A stretch of DNA of 64,000 nt from Flavobacterium ichthyis. GTDB lineage: Bacteria; Bacteroidota; Bacteroidia; Flavobacteriales; Flavobacteriaceae. Location of the stretch: the NCBI RefSeq assembly GCF_009915155.1, contig NZ_JAABLM010000010.1:1-64000 (forward strand), read 5' to 3'. Under the pieces are notes generated by a model. That model searched no databases, had not been told where the DNA came from, and was given only the letters and a program-made list of their open reading frames with translations. A program made the translations under genes and the position numbers. Shown piece after piece: positions 43,597 to 52,891 of this stretch; the stretch's first letter is position 1, and each line of letters starts with the position of its first letter.

Positions 43597-44592
43597 ATGG
43601 ATCATCCCGTTAAATTTGCTGTAATTGGTGGCGGAAGCTGGGCAACCGCAATTGCAAAAATGCTATGCGTAAATCTTGCTGAAATTGCTTGGTACATGCG
43701 AAATGAAGTGGCAATTAATCATATTAAGGAATATAAACATAATCCAAATTACCTGAGTTCGGTAGAATTTGATACTTCAAAAATAAGGTTAACCAGCAAT
43801 CTTGATGATGCAATTGCTTATGCGGATTATGTGATTTTTGCGATTCCGTCGGCGTTTCTGAGCAAAGAGTTAGAAAAACTAACAGTTAATTTAAGCGATA
43901 AAATTATTTTTTCGGCCATCAAAGGAATTGTTCCTGAAACGAGTTTGATTGTTGGCGAACATTTTCACGAAATTTATAATATTCCGTACGATAATATTGG
44001 GGTAATTACGGGGCCTTGTCATGCAGAAGAAGTAGCAATGGAGCGACTTTCTTATCTTACAATTGCATGTGGAGATGCGGAAAAAGCCGAAATCATGGCT
44101 GAAAATTTAAGCGGAAATTATATTAAAACTAAAATTTCTGATGATATTGTAGGAACAGAATATGCGGCAATGCTCAAAAATATTTATGCAATTGCTGCGG
44201 GAATGGCTCATGGATTGGGGTACGGCGATAATTTTCAGGCATTGTTGATGAGCAACGCGATTCGCGAAATGAAAAAGTTTATTCGCAAAGTGCACAAAAT
44301 GAAGCGTAACATCAACGATTCGGCATATTTAGGAGATTTATTAGTAACCGGTTATTCAATTTTTTCACGAAATAGAATGTTTGGAAATATGATTGGTAAA
44401 GGTTATACTGTAAAATCTGCCATGATGGAAATGAGTATGGTAGCCGAGGGTTATTATGCTACCAAAAGCGCGTATAAATTAAATGAAAACTTAGGAGCAA
44501 AAACACCCATTATCAATGCAGTTTACGGAATCTTATACGAAGGTAAAGAACCCAAAAATGTATTTAAAAAACTGACCGATAAACTTGATTAA
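43597..44592 (+). CDS. gpsA: NAD(P)H-dependent glycerol-3-phosphate dehydrogenase
   Basis: 331 residues. The dinucleotide-binding motif VIGGGSWATAIAKML (9-23) and FAIPSAF, GVITGPCHAEEVA, and the catalytic Lys in AAMLKNIYAIAAGMAHGLGYGDN are visible. It makes glycerol 3-phosphate for phospholipid synthesis, fitting the two acyltransferases elsewhere in the window. terC starts 15 bases later. Confidence 0.94.
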   Translation: MDHPVKFAVIGGGSWATAIAKMLCVNLAEIAWYMRNEVAINHIKEYKHNPNYLSSVEFDTSKIRLTSNLDDAIAYADYVIFAIPSAFLSKELEKLTVNLSDKIIFSAIKGIVPETSLIVGEHFHEIYNIPYDNIGVITGPCHAEEVAMERLSYLTIACGDAEKAEIMAENLSGNYIKTKISDDIVGTEYAAMLKNIYAIAAGMAHGLGYGDNFQALLMSNAIREMKKFIRKVHKMKRNINDSAYLGDLLVTGYSIFSRNRMFGNMIGKGYTVKSAMMEMSMVAEGYYATKSAYKLNENLGAKTPIINAVYGILYEGKEPKNVFKKLTDKLD

Positions 44593-44607
44593 TCTCCACT
44601 TAAACTA

Positions 44608-45606
44608 ATGTATATGCAAACAGGTCAACACGATCACCTTATTAATCATCCCGGAATTTTAACTGGTTTTGGTATTGCAATTTTCGTAATGCTTTTATTA
44701 GACTTGGGTGTTTTTAACAAAAAAAGCCACGTGGTTTCTAATCGCGAAGCGTTGATTTGGTCCATCGTTTGGATTTCCATGGCAATGGGTTTTAGCGCTA
44801 TTATTTATTACTTGATGGGAGTTGACCGTTTTACACAATTTCAATCGGCATATTGGATTGAAAAAGCGCTTTCGGTTGATAATTTGTTCGTGTTTATCTT
44901 GGTTTTCGGATATTTTAATGTGCCAAAACATTTACATCACAAGGTGTTGTTTTGGGGAATTATTGGGGCTTTGGTTTTTAGGGCAATCTTTATTTTCACG
45001 GGCGTCAAACTCATCAACCTCACTTATTTGCCAGAAATGGAGATTTTTGGTCAAATGGTGAAAATCAATGTGATTCTTTCAATTTTTGGGATATTTTTAG
45101 TAATTGCCGGAATCAAATCTTGGTTTGCCAGCGATGACGATGATGGCGACAAAGATTTTTCTAAAAGTCCGGGAGCCAGAATTGTACATAAATTTTTTAA
45201 AGTGAGTGACAACTATGATGGCGATAAATTTTTTACCGTAAAAAATGGTGTAAGAATGGCAACGCCTTTGTTAGTAGTGGTTGCAGTTATTGAATTCACC
45301 GATTTAATTTTTGCGGTAGATTCCATTCCGGCTATTTTTGCGATTGCTCCAGATGACCCATTTATCCTTTACACCTCTAATATTTTTGCGATTTTAGGTT
45401 TAAGAGCTTTGTATTTTTTATTGGCAAACTTTATGCACATGTTTAGTCGATTGAAATATGGCTTAGCAATTATCTTAGCTTTTATTGGGGTAAAAATGTT
45501 GATCAATCCGTTTTTTCACGTGCCATCGCCAGTTTCTTTAATGGTTGTGGGAGGCGTTTTGATTTTATCGGTTGTGGCGTCTTTGGTATTTCCGGTCAAG
45601 GAATAA
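44608..45606 (+). CDS. TerC/Alx-family membrane protein
   Basis: 332 residues with about nine membrane helices. The two conserved acidic motifs are EKALSVDNLFVFILV (about 86-100) and FAVDSIPAIFAI (about 234-245), the TerC hallmark. The family exports manganese or other metals, or supports metal loading of exported proteins. No yybP-ykoY-type riboswitch fits in the 15-base gap to gpsA, so it is probably transcribed with gpsA. Confidence 0.9.
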   Translation: MYMQTGQHDHLINHPGILTGFGIAIFVMLLLDLGVFNKKSHVVSNREALIWSIVWISMAMGFSAIIYYLMGVDRFTQFQSAYWIEKALSVDNLFVFILVFGYFNVPKHLHHKVLFWGIIGALVFRAIFIFTGVKLINLTYLPEMEIFGQMVKINVILSIFGIFLVIAGIKSWFASDDDDGDKDFSKSPGARIVHKFFKVSDNYDGDKFFTVKNGVRMATPLLVVVAVIEFTDLIFAVDSIPAIFAIAPDDPFILYTSNIFAILGLRALYFLLANFMHMFSRLKYGLAIILAFIGVKMLINPFFHVPSPVSLMVVGGVLILSVVASLVFPVKE

Positions 45607-45710
45607 TAATTTAAACCCATACTTTTCTTCATAGGTGAAAAATGGAAATATCTGCTTAAAGAATTGAAGGGAAAAATAAAGAATAAAAAACGCAAGCAGC
45701 CGCTATATAT

Positions 45711-46118
45711 TTACCTCACAATAACTCCAGGAACAAACAAAATTGGCACTTCTTCCGTAGCGCGTTCGTTGATGGTGTTGGTACGGAAAATAAATTTTTT
45801 GTCGTATAAAGTGTTTCCAATGAAATAAGTAATCATAAATTCGTTGTTGAGTGCCAAAACGCTTTTTTCGACCATCTCAACTTTTACTACGGAAACCGAA
45901 GGAATTTGCACAAATGCATGACGAAGCAACGACGTTTTTTTCATTTCACCATCAATTGTTCCAAAAGCTTTTGAAACCACCATCACGCTATCGAGGTCAA
46001 AATCTGAGTCGTTGATGAGGTAAACGTTCCAAACTTTTTCCATGAAATCGTCGTTCCATTCCTGAACTGCAGCAAGGAATACATTTTCTACTTTTGGGAT
46101 GATGATGTCTTTTTTCAT
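45711..46118 (-). CDS. Conserved hypothetical protein downstream of pheS
   Basis: 135 residues from ATG 46118 (MKKDIIIPKVENVFLAAVQEW); the upstream TTG at 46145 lies in the H4 repeat. No membrane segment. The sequence reads like a compact beta-rich fold (VWNVYLINDSDFDLDSVMVVS, VPILFVPGVIVR). I recall flavobacterial homologues, sometimes labelled as a PheS subunit by position, but no synthetase domain is present. Function unknown. Confidence 0.72.
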   Translation of the reverse strand: MKKDIIIPKVENVFLAAVQEWNDDFMEKVWNVYLINDSDFDLDSVMVVSKAFGTIDGEMKKTSLLRHAFVQIPSVSVVKVEMVEKSVLALNNEFMITYFIGNTLYDKKFIFRTNTINERATEEVPILFVPGVIVR

Positions 46119-46123
46119 TTTTT

Positions 46124-46158
46124 TAGTTTCAAGTTTAACGTTCAAAGTTTAAGGTTGA
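46124..46158. repeat. Heptad repeat array H4
   Basis: Units AGTTTCA, AGTTTAA, CGTTCAA, AGTTTAA, GGTTGAT with a GTT core. Confidence 0.75.
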
Positions 46159-46209
46159 TGCCAAAGAAATTAAAGTTATGGTTTGACGGTCTCGTTTTTA
46201 AGGATAATT

Positions 46210-46345
46210 TTTTAGCCCCGATTGCAGCAAAGTAATCTTTTTCTCTCCCTGAAAACAAAGCTTTTTTTAGAGAAAAGCTAGTGTAGAAAGCGGGAAAATG
46301 TTCCTATGCTTCGGGAGCTGAAAATGCCTGTCCCGATGCGTTGGG
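46210..46345 (+). repeat. Dispersed hairpin repeat, copy G
   Basis: AGCCCCGATTGCAGCAAAGT at the start, internal hairpins, AGAAAGCGGGAAAATG, and a CTTCGGGAGC piece near the end. Confidence 0.65.
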
Positions 46346-46436
46346 ATCGCTCCGAAAAAATCTTTTGGTAATCAGTTTTCAGTACGAAGTTTTCCCAAAA
46401 CTTTGATTATTGCCTTCTGCTTAAAGCTTATCGCCT

Positions 46437-47456
46437 TTAAATGCTGGTTTTAAATTGCTCTAAAAAGCGGATATCATTTTCGTAAAACATGCGGATGTCG
46501 CCAATTTGGTATAACAACATGGCAATTCTTTCGATTCCCATTCCGAAGGCGAAACCTGTAAATTCTTCAGGGTTGATGCCGCAATTTTTAAGCACGTTTG
46601 GATCTACCATTCCGCAACCGCCAATTTCGAGCCAGCCGGTTCCTTTGGTAATTCGATAATCGGTTTCAGTTTTTAGACCCCAATAAATGTCGATTTCGGC
46701 ACTTGGTTCGGTAAATGGAAAGTAGGACGGACGAAGGCGGATTTTAGATTTTCCGAACATTTCCTTAGTGAAATAGAGCAAAGTTTGCTTCAAATCGGCA
46801 AATGAAACGTCTTTATCGATGTACAAGCCTTCGACTTGGTGAAAAATGCAATGCGAACGCGAGGAAACGGCTTCGTTACGAAAAACGCGACCTGGCGAAA
46901 TGGTTCGGATTGGCGGCTTGTTATTTTCCATGTAGCGAACCTGAACTGATGAGGTATGTGTTCTTAACAACACATCTGGATTAGTTTGAATGAAAAAAGT
47001 GTCTTGCATATCTCTTGCCGGATGGTATTCCGGAAGGTTTAACGCGGTGAAATTGTGCCAATCGTCTTCAATTTCGGGACCTTCGGAAACGTTGAAACCA
47101 ATTTGCGAAAAAATATCAATCATTTGATTTTTTACGATAGAAATTGGGTGGCGCGAACCAATAGCGAATGGTTCTCCCGGACGGGAAAGATCGCCATAAA
47201 TTCCGGCGGATTCTTGCTGGTTTTCAAAGGTTTCTTGAAGGGTTTTTATCTTTTCTTCGGCGGCAGATTTTAATGCATTGATGACTTGACCGAACTCTTT
47301 TTTTTGCTCGTTTGGAACATTTTTAAATTCGGTAAAAAAATCTTTCAAAAGGCCTTTGCTTCCGAGAAATTTAATTCGAAAAGCTTCAAGTTCTTCTTTT
47401 GAAGTGGTTTGGAAAGCTTCTGCTTCGGCAATATAATTTTTTATTTTGTCAATCAT
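46437..47456 (-). CDS. pheS: Phenylalanyl-tRNA synthetase subunit alpha
   Basis: 339 residues. The N-terminal coiled coil (about 1-85) is followed by the class II core: HPISIVKNQMIDIFSQIGF, EDDWHNFTALNLPEYHPARDMQDTFF (motif 1 area), FRNEAVSSRSHCIFHQVEG (motif 2), and FAFGMGIERIAMLLYQIGDIR (motif 3). Its partner pheT is not adjacent. A TAAATTTG box lies 21 bases upstream. Confidence 0.96.
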   Translation of the reverse strand: MIDKIKNYIAEAEAFQTTSKEELEAFRIKFLGSKGLLKDFFTEFKNVPNEQKKEFGQVINALKSAAEEKIKTLQETFENQQESAGIYGDLSRPGEPFAIGSRHPISIVKNQMIDIFSQIGFNVSEGPEIEDDWHNFTALNLPEYHPARDMQDTFFIQTNPDVLLRTHTSSVQVRYMENNKPPIRTISPGRVFRNEAVSSRSHCIFHQVEGLYIDKDVSFADLKQTLLYFTKEMFGKSKIRLRPSYFPFTEPSAEIDIYWGLKTETDYRITKGTGWLEIGGCGMVDPNVLKNCGINPEEFTGFAFGMGIERIAMLLYQIGDIRMFYENDIRFLEQFKTSI

Positions 47457-47476
47457 TGGTACATTTTGTAAGAGTG

Positions 47477-47484
47477 CAAATTTA
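47477..47484 (-). promoter_or_regulatory. Promoter -7 box of pheS
   Basis: TAAATTTG on the minus strand, 21 bases before the ATG. Confidence 0.48.
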
Positions 47485-47515
47485 CTATTTTTAAACGAAA
47501 TGGAAAGCCAAGTTT

Positions 47516-47872
47516 TTAATCAATAAAATGTCGTTCTAAAAAATAATTAACTATAGCTTCTTTCATTAAAACCGTTTGTTCACCGGCTTTTAGTGATGGC
47601 AATTCTTCCTTTACTTTGTAATGTGGCCAACCGTCGCGGTCAAAAAAATCAAATTCGTAAAAACCATAAGGTTCGAGTAAACGGCAAATGGCAATGTGCA
47701 TTAAATTAACTTTTTCGTCTTTCTTAAATTTTTGATGAACTTTTCCAAGTTCTTGAACGCCAATTAAATAGATGATTGAATCTAAGTCAAGTTCATCACC
47801 ATCAGCAAATTGAGCCGAAAGTTTTTGCACCAGATTCTCCCAGCGTTCTTTAAGTTGTATATCTCGAGACAT
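47516..47872 (-). CDS. Conserved hypothetical protein
   Basis: 118 residues from ATG 47872 (MSRDIQLKERWENLVQKL); the upstream in-frame start at 47953 would run over the divergent promoter. Soluble, mixed helical. LEPYGFYEFDFFDRDGWPHYKVKEELP is the most distinctive stretch. It resembles a Bacteroidetes family of unknown role; no catalytic motif is visible. Divergent from cvpA. Confidence 0.72.
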   Translation of the reverse strand: MSRDIQLKERWENLVQKLSAQFADGDELDLDSIIYLIGVQELGKVHQKFKKDEKVNLMHIAICRLLEPYGFYEFDFFDRDGWPHYKVKEELPSLKAGEQTVLMKEAIVNYFLERHFID

Positions 47873-47900
47873 TTTTGTCAGCTTTTTTAAAGTGTCAGGG

Positions 47901-47908
47901 CAAAGATA
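47901..47908 (-). promoter_or_regulatory. Promoter -7 box of the hypothetical gene at 47516
   Basis: TATCTTTG on the minus strand, 29 bases before the ATG. Confidence 0.48.
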
Positions 47909-47967
47909 CGCTTGTTTTTGTTTTTGTTGAGAAAGACTTTTATCTTGCCACACATTTATACCGCAAT

Positions 47968-48483
47968 ATGGGATTTTTAGATATTGTTCTCGGAATTATT
48001 TTGGCCTATGGAGCAATTCGTGGGCTTTTCAACGGCTTTTTTGTGGAAGTCGCTTCTTTTTTTTCGCTGCTTTTGGGCTTGTACGTTGCTATTAAATTTT
48101 CATTTTTTACCGCCGAAATTTTAAGTGATTGGTTTTCCTGGAATCCGAAAAACATTGCGATTTGGGCATTTATCATCACTTTTATTTTGGTGGTTTTGGG
48201 TGTTTCTTTGCTCGGAAAATTTTTTACTTCCATTGCAAGTCTGGCTTCTTTGGGACTGGTAAATAAAATTGCCGGAGCCATTTTTGGGGTACTTAAAATG
48301 TGCGTAATTTTAAGTTTCGTATTGACGCTTTTTGCAAAAATAAATTCAACAAATGTAATTGCCAAACAAGAAACGCTGGACAATTCGTTATTTTACAATC
48401 CTATTTTAAAAGTTTCCGAAATTGTCTATCCGGTTTTTCAAGAATGGTTTGATGCGTTGAAAAACGAAGAAATAACTACTTAA
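47968..48483 (+). CDS. CvpA-family membrane protein
   Basis: 171 residues from ATG 47968 (MGFLDIVLGIILAYGAIRGLFNGF); the earlier in-frame start at 47875 overlaps the divergent gene's promoter. Four membrane helices and the G-x-x-R-G-x-x-x-G pattern in the first loop match CvpA, required for colicin V production in E. coli and for envelope homeostasis elsewhere. The stop overlaps the 3' end of the convergent batE gene by 8 bases. Confidence 0.86.
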   Translation: MGFLDIVLGIILAYGAIRGLFNGFFVEVASFFSLLLGLYVAIKFSFFTAEILSDWFSWNPKNIAIWAFIITFILVVLGVSLLGKFFTSIASLASLGLVNKIAGAIFGVLKMCVILSFVLTLFAKINSTNVIAKQETLDNSLFYNPILKVSEIVYPVFQEWFDALKNEEITT

Positions 48484-49222
48484 TTTCTTTTACTGCATTT
48501 TTTAAAACCCAACCTTCTTTTTCGTCTGCCAACTGAATTTTTTGCCAATTGTTTAATTCTTCCAAAACTTGAACACGTGTTCCTTCGTGAATGATGAAAG
48601 CGTCAGTGGCATTTTCTTTTGGTTCGGCTTTTACCACTAAAACAGATTGGAATACAATGGCCGGACGATCATTTTCAAAACGAGATTTTTCGGCGAAAGC
48701 CAAACTAACCATCACAATCATCGCCACAAAAGACAGCAATAAAAGCGTGAAGAAAGTTCGCTTTAACCAGGTTTTTGAGGTAAAATAATAACCGATAAAA
48801 AAGAGTAAAAATAAAATGGAGAAAGCTACCGCAATCGTCGCCCAACCGTTATGAGTATGCGAGGCTAAAAATTGGTTAAACCAATTGTTAAACCCTGTTT
48901 TTTCTACAGGTTTGATGGCATCGATGGTTCGGTTTTGGGCAAATTGCAAATTATTTTTGGCATCGGAAAAACCGGGATTCAACAACAAAGCTTTTTCAAA
49001 ATTATAAATCGCAGGAGCCGTTTTATTGAGTTTGTAATAGGCGTTTCCGAGATTGAAATACAATTCTGCCGAATGTTTTTTTTCCTTTAAAACCAACTCA
49101 TATTGCTGGATAGCTTGCTCATAATTTTCTTTTTCATAGAAATTATTTCCTTTAACGAAAGCATCTTGTGCCCAAGAAAATTGCGATATCAATAATAATA
49201 TGTAGGCTAAATTCTTCATCAT
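48476..49222 (-). CDS. batE: Aerotolerance protein BatE (TPR, membrane helices, SH3)
   Basis: 248 residues from the first ATG of MMKNLAYILL. The longer upstream frame overlaps batD. A signal-like segment is followed by TPR units (about 20-95, AELYFNLGNAYYKLNKTAPA), two membrane helices (about 125-185) and an SH3-like C-terminus (FIIHEGTRVQVLEELNNWQKI). This is the last gene of the Bat operon. Bat proteins, first tied to oxygen tolerance in Bacteroides, form a membrane complex of uncertain function. Confidence 0.86.
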   Translation of the reverse strand: MMKNLAYILLLISQFSWAQDAFVKGNNFYEKENYEQAIQQYELVLKEKKHSAELYFNLGNAYYKLNKTAPAIYNFEKALLLNPGFSDAKNNLQFAQNRTIDAIKPVEKTGFNNWFNQFLASHTHNGWATIAVAFSILFLLFFIGYYFTSKTWLKRTFFTLLLLSFVAMIVMVSLAFAEKSRFENDRPAIVFQSVLVVKAEPKENATDAFIIHEGTRVQVLEELNNWQKIQLADEKEGWVLKNAVKEIK

Positions 49223-49235
49223 AATTTTTTTTGAC

Positions 49236-51053
49236 TTAAGAAATTTGCTTTTCGAGTTCAGAAATGATGCTTCCGGCACGTTCATAATCTTCCTGAATAG
49301 CGGTGGAAGATGATGGTGCATAACGGGCAAATTCGCAACTTTCGCTGAGGTTGATAAAATCCTCAATCGTTTCGGGTTTGGCATTTTTTTCTAGCAAAAT
49401 TTCACGGATTTTTTCTTTGCTCATTTCCGAAGTTTCAATGTGTAATTTTGCTTTCAAGAAGTTATGTAACGCTTTTTCCAGCGCGATGTAAAATGCTTCT
49501 TTGTTAGCAATTTGTTTTCTGGCTTCCGCCAAATATTTTTTTGCTAATCTACTCGACAATCTACGTTTGTTGCCCACGATGTCACTGTCGATGGCTTCTT
49601 TTTTCTTTCTGGCAAGAATGATAATCGGAATCAACAAAAATGGCACTATCATCAATCCATAAAATAATGGCGAACCTAAAAAATCTTCTGATGTTATGTT
49701 TATCAAATTGGTTTTTAAGGCGATAAATTTAAACTGATTTACAGTTTTAACTGCTTTTTTTTCTGCTGATTCTGAAGTATTTGCCACATCATTTCCGGCA
49801 ATTGGACCGTCTAAAACTTTTACATTGACATCGTTAGAAGTAATGGTTTTATAAGAATTTGAACTTAAATCAAAATAAGAAAAAGTTAAACCTTTGATGG
49901 TGTAATCACCTTGAAATTGTGGTACGATGGTATATTTGTCAGAAATTTTTCCTTGCATTCCCGAAAGTGGCGTTGAAACCTGCTCATTATGAACCGGATC
50001 ATACATCTCAAAGGCACTTGGCACAATTGGTTTTGGCAAATTAAATAATTTTAAATTTCCATTCCCAGAAACCGAAACTTCCAGTTCTAATGTTTCTCCG
50101 TGTTTCAACTCCGTTTTTGAAGGTTTTACCACAAAATTAAATTTGCCTACAGCTCCTCCAAAATCTTCTGGTTTTCCATTTTCGGGAAGGCTTCTCACGT
50201 TGATGGATCTTTTTCCAGCCGAAACCGTTTTGTTCGTTGGTACAAAATGTGGTCGTCCGAAGATGTCACGTTTTCCGGTTGGTTGGTCTATGGCAATGTC
50301 AAGCGAAAGTGGTTCGATGGTTAATTTACCTGACTTTTGTGGGTACAAAACCGTTTTACGCAACACGACATAACGGTAATTTTCGCCTTTAAATTTTCCT
50401 TCCTCAACCACTAAATTTTTGATGTCGATATTTTGGCTCCAAAAATCATTAAACTTCGGACTTTGCAACTCGCGCCAGTTTCTAACACTAGAATTGTGGC
50501 TCACGTACAATTTATAAACCACGGTAATGGGTTGGTTTACGTAAGGATTTTCGTTCGAAATTTCGGCTACCAAATGAATTCCTCCGTCTGCTGGAGGTTG
50601 ATACTGCTGCTGTTGTTGCTGTTGATATGGATTTCCATATGGATTTCCGTAAGGATTGGCATAAGGATCTTGCGGTTGTTCTACTGCGTTAGTAACGTTG
50701 ATTTTTACAGGCGAAGTTTTATAAATTTGCCCATGAATTTCAATTGAAGCTTGTTTAATGGTAAGATTTCCTTTTTGTGTGGGAAGTAAAATATAGATGT
50801 ACGATTTTTGAAATGAGGCTTTCCCGTTAATCCACGATTGGCTAACCTGCTGACTTGGACCGCCAACAATTCTGAAGCCTTCGAAGCTTGGTGGCACAAA
50901 ATTGTCACCATCTTCGTTCATGGCAAATTCAATTCTGAAACGCTCGTTTTGTGCCACACTTTGTTTGTTCACTCTCGCTTCAAACTGTACTTGTGCCGAA
51001 AGCGTGGCGAAAAAAGTTATAAAAAGTGCTGTAAAAAAATTTCTCATTTTCAT
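49236..51053 (-). CDS. batD: Aerotolerance protein BatD
   Basis: 605 residues. A signal peptide (FFATLSAQVQF) is followed by a large periplasmic region of Ig-like beta domains (RIVGGPSQQVSQSWINGK), a short Pro/Tyr/Gln-rich repeat (NPYGNPYGNPYQQQ, about 141-155), one membrane helix at about 462-480 (GLMIVPFLLIPIIILARKKK), and a helical cytoplasmic tail. The arrangement matches BatD. It lies between batC and batE with gaps of 7 and 13 bases, so the genes are co-transcribed. Confidence 0.9.
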   Translation of the reverse strand: MKMRNFFTALFITFFATLSAQVQFEARVNKQSVAQNERFRIEFAMNEDGDNFVPPSFEGFRIVGGPSQQVSQSWINGKASFQKSYIYILLPTQKGNLTIKQASIEIHGQIYKTSPVKINVTNAVEQPQDPYANPYGNPYGNPYQQQQQQQYQPPADGGIHLVAEISNENPYVNQPITVVYKLYVSHNSSVRNWRELQSPKFNDFWSQNIDIKNLVVEEGKFKGENYRYVVLRKTVLYPQKSGKLTIEPLSLDIAIDQPTGKRDIFGRPHFVPTNKTVSAGKRSINVRSLPENGKPEDFGGAVGKFNFVVKPSKTELKHGETLELEVSVSGNGNLKLFNLPKPIVPSAFEMYDPVHNEQVSTPLSGMQGKISDKYTIVPQFQGDYTIKGLTFSYFDLSSNSYKTITSNDVNVKVLDGPIAGNDVANTSESAEKKAVKTVNQFKFIALKTNLINITSEDFLGSPLFYGLMIVPFLLIPIIILARKKKEAIDSDIVGNKRRLSSRLAKKYLAEARKQIANKEAFYIALEKALHNFLKAKLHIETSEMSKEKIREILLEKNAKPETIEDFINLSESCEFARYAPSSSTAIQEDYERAGSIISELEKQIS

Positions 51054-51060
51054 TTTGCTA

Positions 51061-51843
51061 TTACCAATCTTTTTCGGTTGGAACTGGTCGTCCCTTGGTT
51101 TTTTTTGCGTTTATCTTATCCTGAATTTTTTTCTCTTCGTTATTTACTGCATCAAGTAAATTCTCCATTCTTTGTTTTGAAGGACTGTTGCCTGGTTGCG
51201 GTTTTGGTTGTCCGTTATTGTCTTTTTCTTCTGGTTTTTGGTTTTGATTTTGGTCTTTGTTTCCGTCTTTTTTGTCGTTTTTATCCTTGCCTTTATCTTG
51301 ATCTTGGTTCTGATTTTTGTCTTGCTGATCGTTTCCTTGATTTTTATCTTTTTGGTCTTTGTTCTGATCTTTATTTTGGTCTTTTTTGTCCTTGTCTTTA
51401 TCTTTTGGAGGTTCTGGATTATTTTTTAAATATTCTTTTGCTAAAGCATAATTATATCGTGTTTCTTCATCTGCGGGATTATTTCGCAAGGCATTTTTGT
51501 AGGCTTCTACCGCTTCACTATATTTTTTTTCGGTCATGAAAATATTTCCCAAGTTGTGAAAAGCCTTGTGTTTTTGAACTTTATCAGTAGTTTTTTCTAT
51601 TGTGGTTAAGTAAGCCCGTTTGGCTTCGGCATGTTGCTTTTGTTTGTAAATCGAATTGCCTAAGTTGTAATTAGCCATGGCATTTTCCGGATTTTTTGAA
51701 GCCGAAATTCTGTATTCTGCTTCCGCTTCCGCAAATTTTTTATTAGCAAAATCGTCGTTTCCTTTTGGCAAATTTTTATCCTTTTCTTGCGATTGAAGCA
51801 ACCCAGGAACCATCATCAAAAAAAGTACAATCAACTGCTTCAT
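51061..51843 (-). CDS. batC: Aerotolerance TPR protein BatC
   Basis: 260 residues from ATG 51843, placed just after the batB stop; the ATG at 51858 would overlap batB by 14 bases. A signal peptide (MVPGLLQSQEK) is followed by TPR units (AMANYNLGNSIYKQKQHAEA, AFHNLGNIFMTEKKYSEA) to about residue 125, then a highly biased Lys/Asp/Gln/Asn tail of about 90 residues. The tail has DK/DQN repeats and is probably unstructured. It likely organises the BatA/BatB/BatD complex. Confidence 0.85.
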   Translation of the reverse strand: MKQLIVLFLMMVPGLLQSQEKDKNLPKGNDDFANKKFAEAEAEYRISASKNPENAMANYNLGNSIYKQKQHAEAKRAYLTTIEKTTDKVQKHKAFHNLGNIFMTEKKYSEAVEAYKNALRNNPADEETRYNYALAKEYLKNNPEPPKDKDKDKKDQNKDQNKDQKDKNQGNDQQDKNQNQDQDKGKDKNDKKDGNKDQNQNQKPEEKDNNGQPKPQPGNSPSKQRMENLLDAVNNEEKKIQDKINAKKTKGRPVPTEKDW

Positions 51844-51844
51844 T

Positions 51845-52885
51845 TTATTCTTTTTCATTAAATAAATTCAACTTTTTCACCCAGCTTGTTTTCTTTTCCA
51901 ATAAAAAAATATCTAAGAATAATAGCAAAAATCCCAACGCTAATAACCACTGAAATTGTGATTGGTAAGTGGCAAATTGTTTGGCTTCAAATTCAGTTTT
52001 TTCAATGTTTTCTAAAGCATTTTTCACATAATCCACCACTTGTTTCGTATTGTTGCCCAAAACGTAACCACCTTTTGTAGCAGAAGCAATTTCTTTCAAC
52101 GTTTCTTCATTGAGTTTCGTAACGACCACTTCATCATTTTGATCACGCTGAAAACGTTCTACAACGCCATTTCTCCGGAATGGAATTGGTCCTCCTTTTT
52201 CAGTTCCTATTCCAATTGTAATAATTTTCAATCCATTTTTTACTGCTTCAGAAACGGCATCGCCAACACCTTCTTCGTGGTCTTCTCCGTCCGAAACCAT
52301 GATAACCAATTTGCTGGTTTTAGTATTTTCATCAAAAAATGTACCCGAAAGCTGCAAGGCTTCGCCAAGAGACGTTCCTTGTGAGGAAACCATTCCGGGA
52401 TTCATATTTTGCAAAAACATTTTGGCAACGCTATAATCTGTGGTGATGGGCAAAACCGGGAAAGCGCTTCCGGCATACGCCACAATTCCAATACGGTCGC
52501 TTCCTAATTGATTGATAATTTGCGAGACAATTTGTTTGGTTTTTTCCAAGCGATTTGGTGCTACATCTTCGGCTAACATTGATTTTGAAACGTCAATGGC
52601 AAAAACAATATCAATTCCTTCGCGTTTTACAGTTTCGGTTTTTGCACCAATTTTTGGGTTAACCAAAGCTAAAACAATACACGCAAAACCCAACAACGCA
52701 ATCACAATTTTCACGGTTGATTTAAAAACCGAATGTTCGGGAGCGAGTTTTTTGACTAAATTTAAATCCCCAAATTCGCGCTGTTTTTTCTTTTTCCAAT
52801 ACAAATTGAAAAGATAAATCAGCACCACGATAGGGATGATAATCAGCAGGTATAAATATTTTTTTTCGTCTAATTCGTCGTACAT
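51845..52885 (-). CDS. batB: Aerotolerance VWA protein BatB
   Basis: 346 residues: one N-terminal membrane helix (about 10-28), another at about 60-78, a von Willebrand A domain (about 90-280) with the metal-ion-dependent adhesion site DVSKSMLAEDV (DxSxS) and the later T and D positions (VMVSDGEDHEEG), then a C-terminal membrane helix. BatB pairs with BatA in the membrane complex. 6 bases from batA. Confidence 0.9.
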   Translation of the reverse strand: MYDELDEKKYLYLLIIIPIVVLIYLFNLYWKKKKQREFGDLNLVKKLAPEHSVFKSTVKIVIALLGFACIVLALVNPKIGAKTETVKREGIDIVFAIDVSKSMLAEDVAPNRLEKTKQIVSQIINQLGSDRIGIVAYAGSAFPVLPITTDYSVAKMFLQNMNPGMVSSQGTSLGEALQLSGTFFDENTKTSKLVIMVSDGEDHEEGVGDAVSEAVKNGLKIITIGIGTEKGGPIPFRRNGVVERFQRDQNDEVVVTKLNEETLKEIASATKGGYVLGNNTKQVVDYVKNALENIEKTEFEAKQFATYQSQFQWLLALGFLLLFLDIFLLEKKTSWVKKLNLFNEKE

Positions 52886-52891
52886 AATTTT

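Larger units (their letters stand above)
46119..46436. other. Intergenic region with repeats
   Basis: 318 bases holding heptad array H4 and repeat copy G (46210-46345). No gene or RNA recognised. Confidence 0.5.

Noticed and set aside
44593..44607. Manganese riboswitch before terC
   Set aside because: Only 15 bases separate gpsA and terC, too short for the known element.
51180..51410. Hydrophobic plus-strand frame opposite batC
   Set aside because: It is the antisense of the Lys/Asp/Gln tail of BatC, which reads as Leu/Val/Phe by codon complement.
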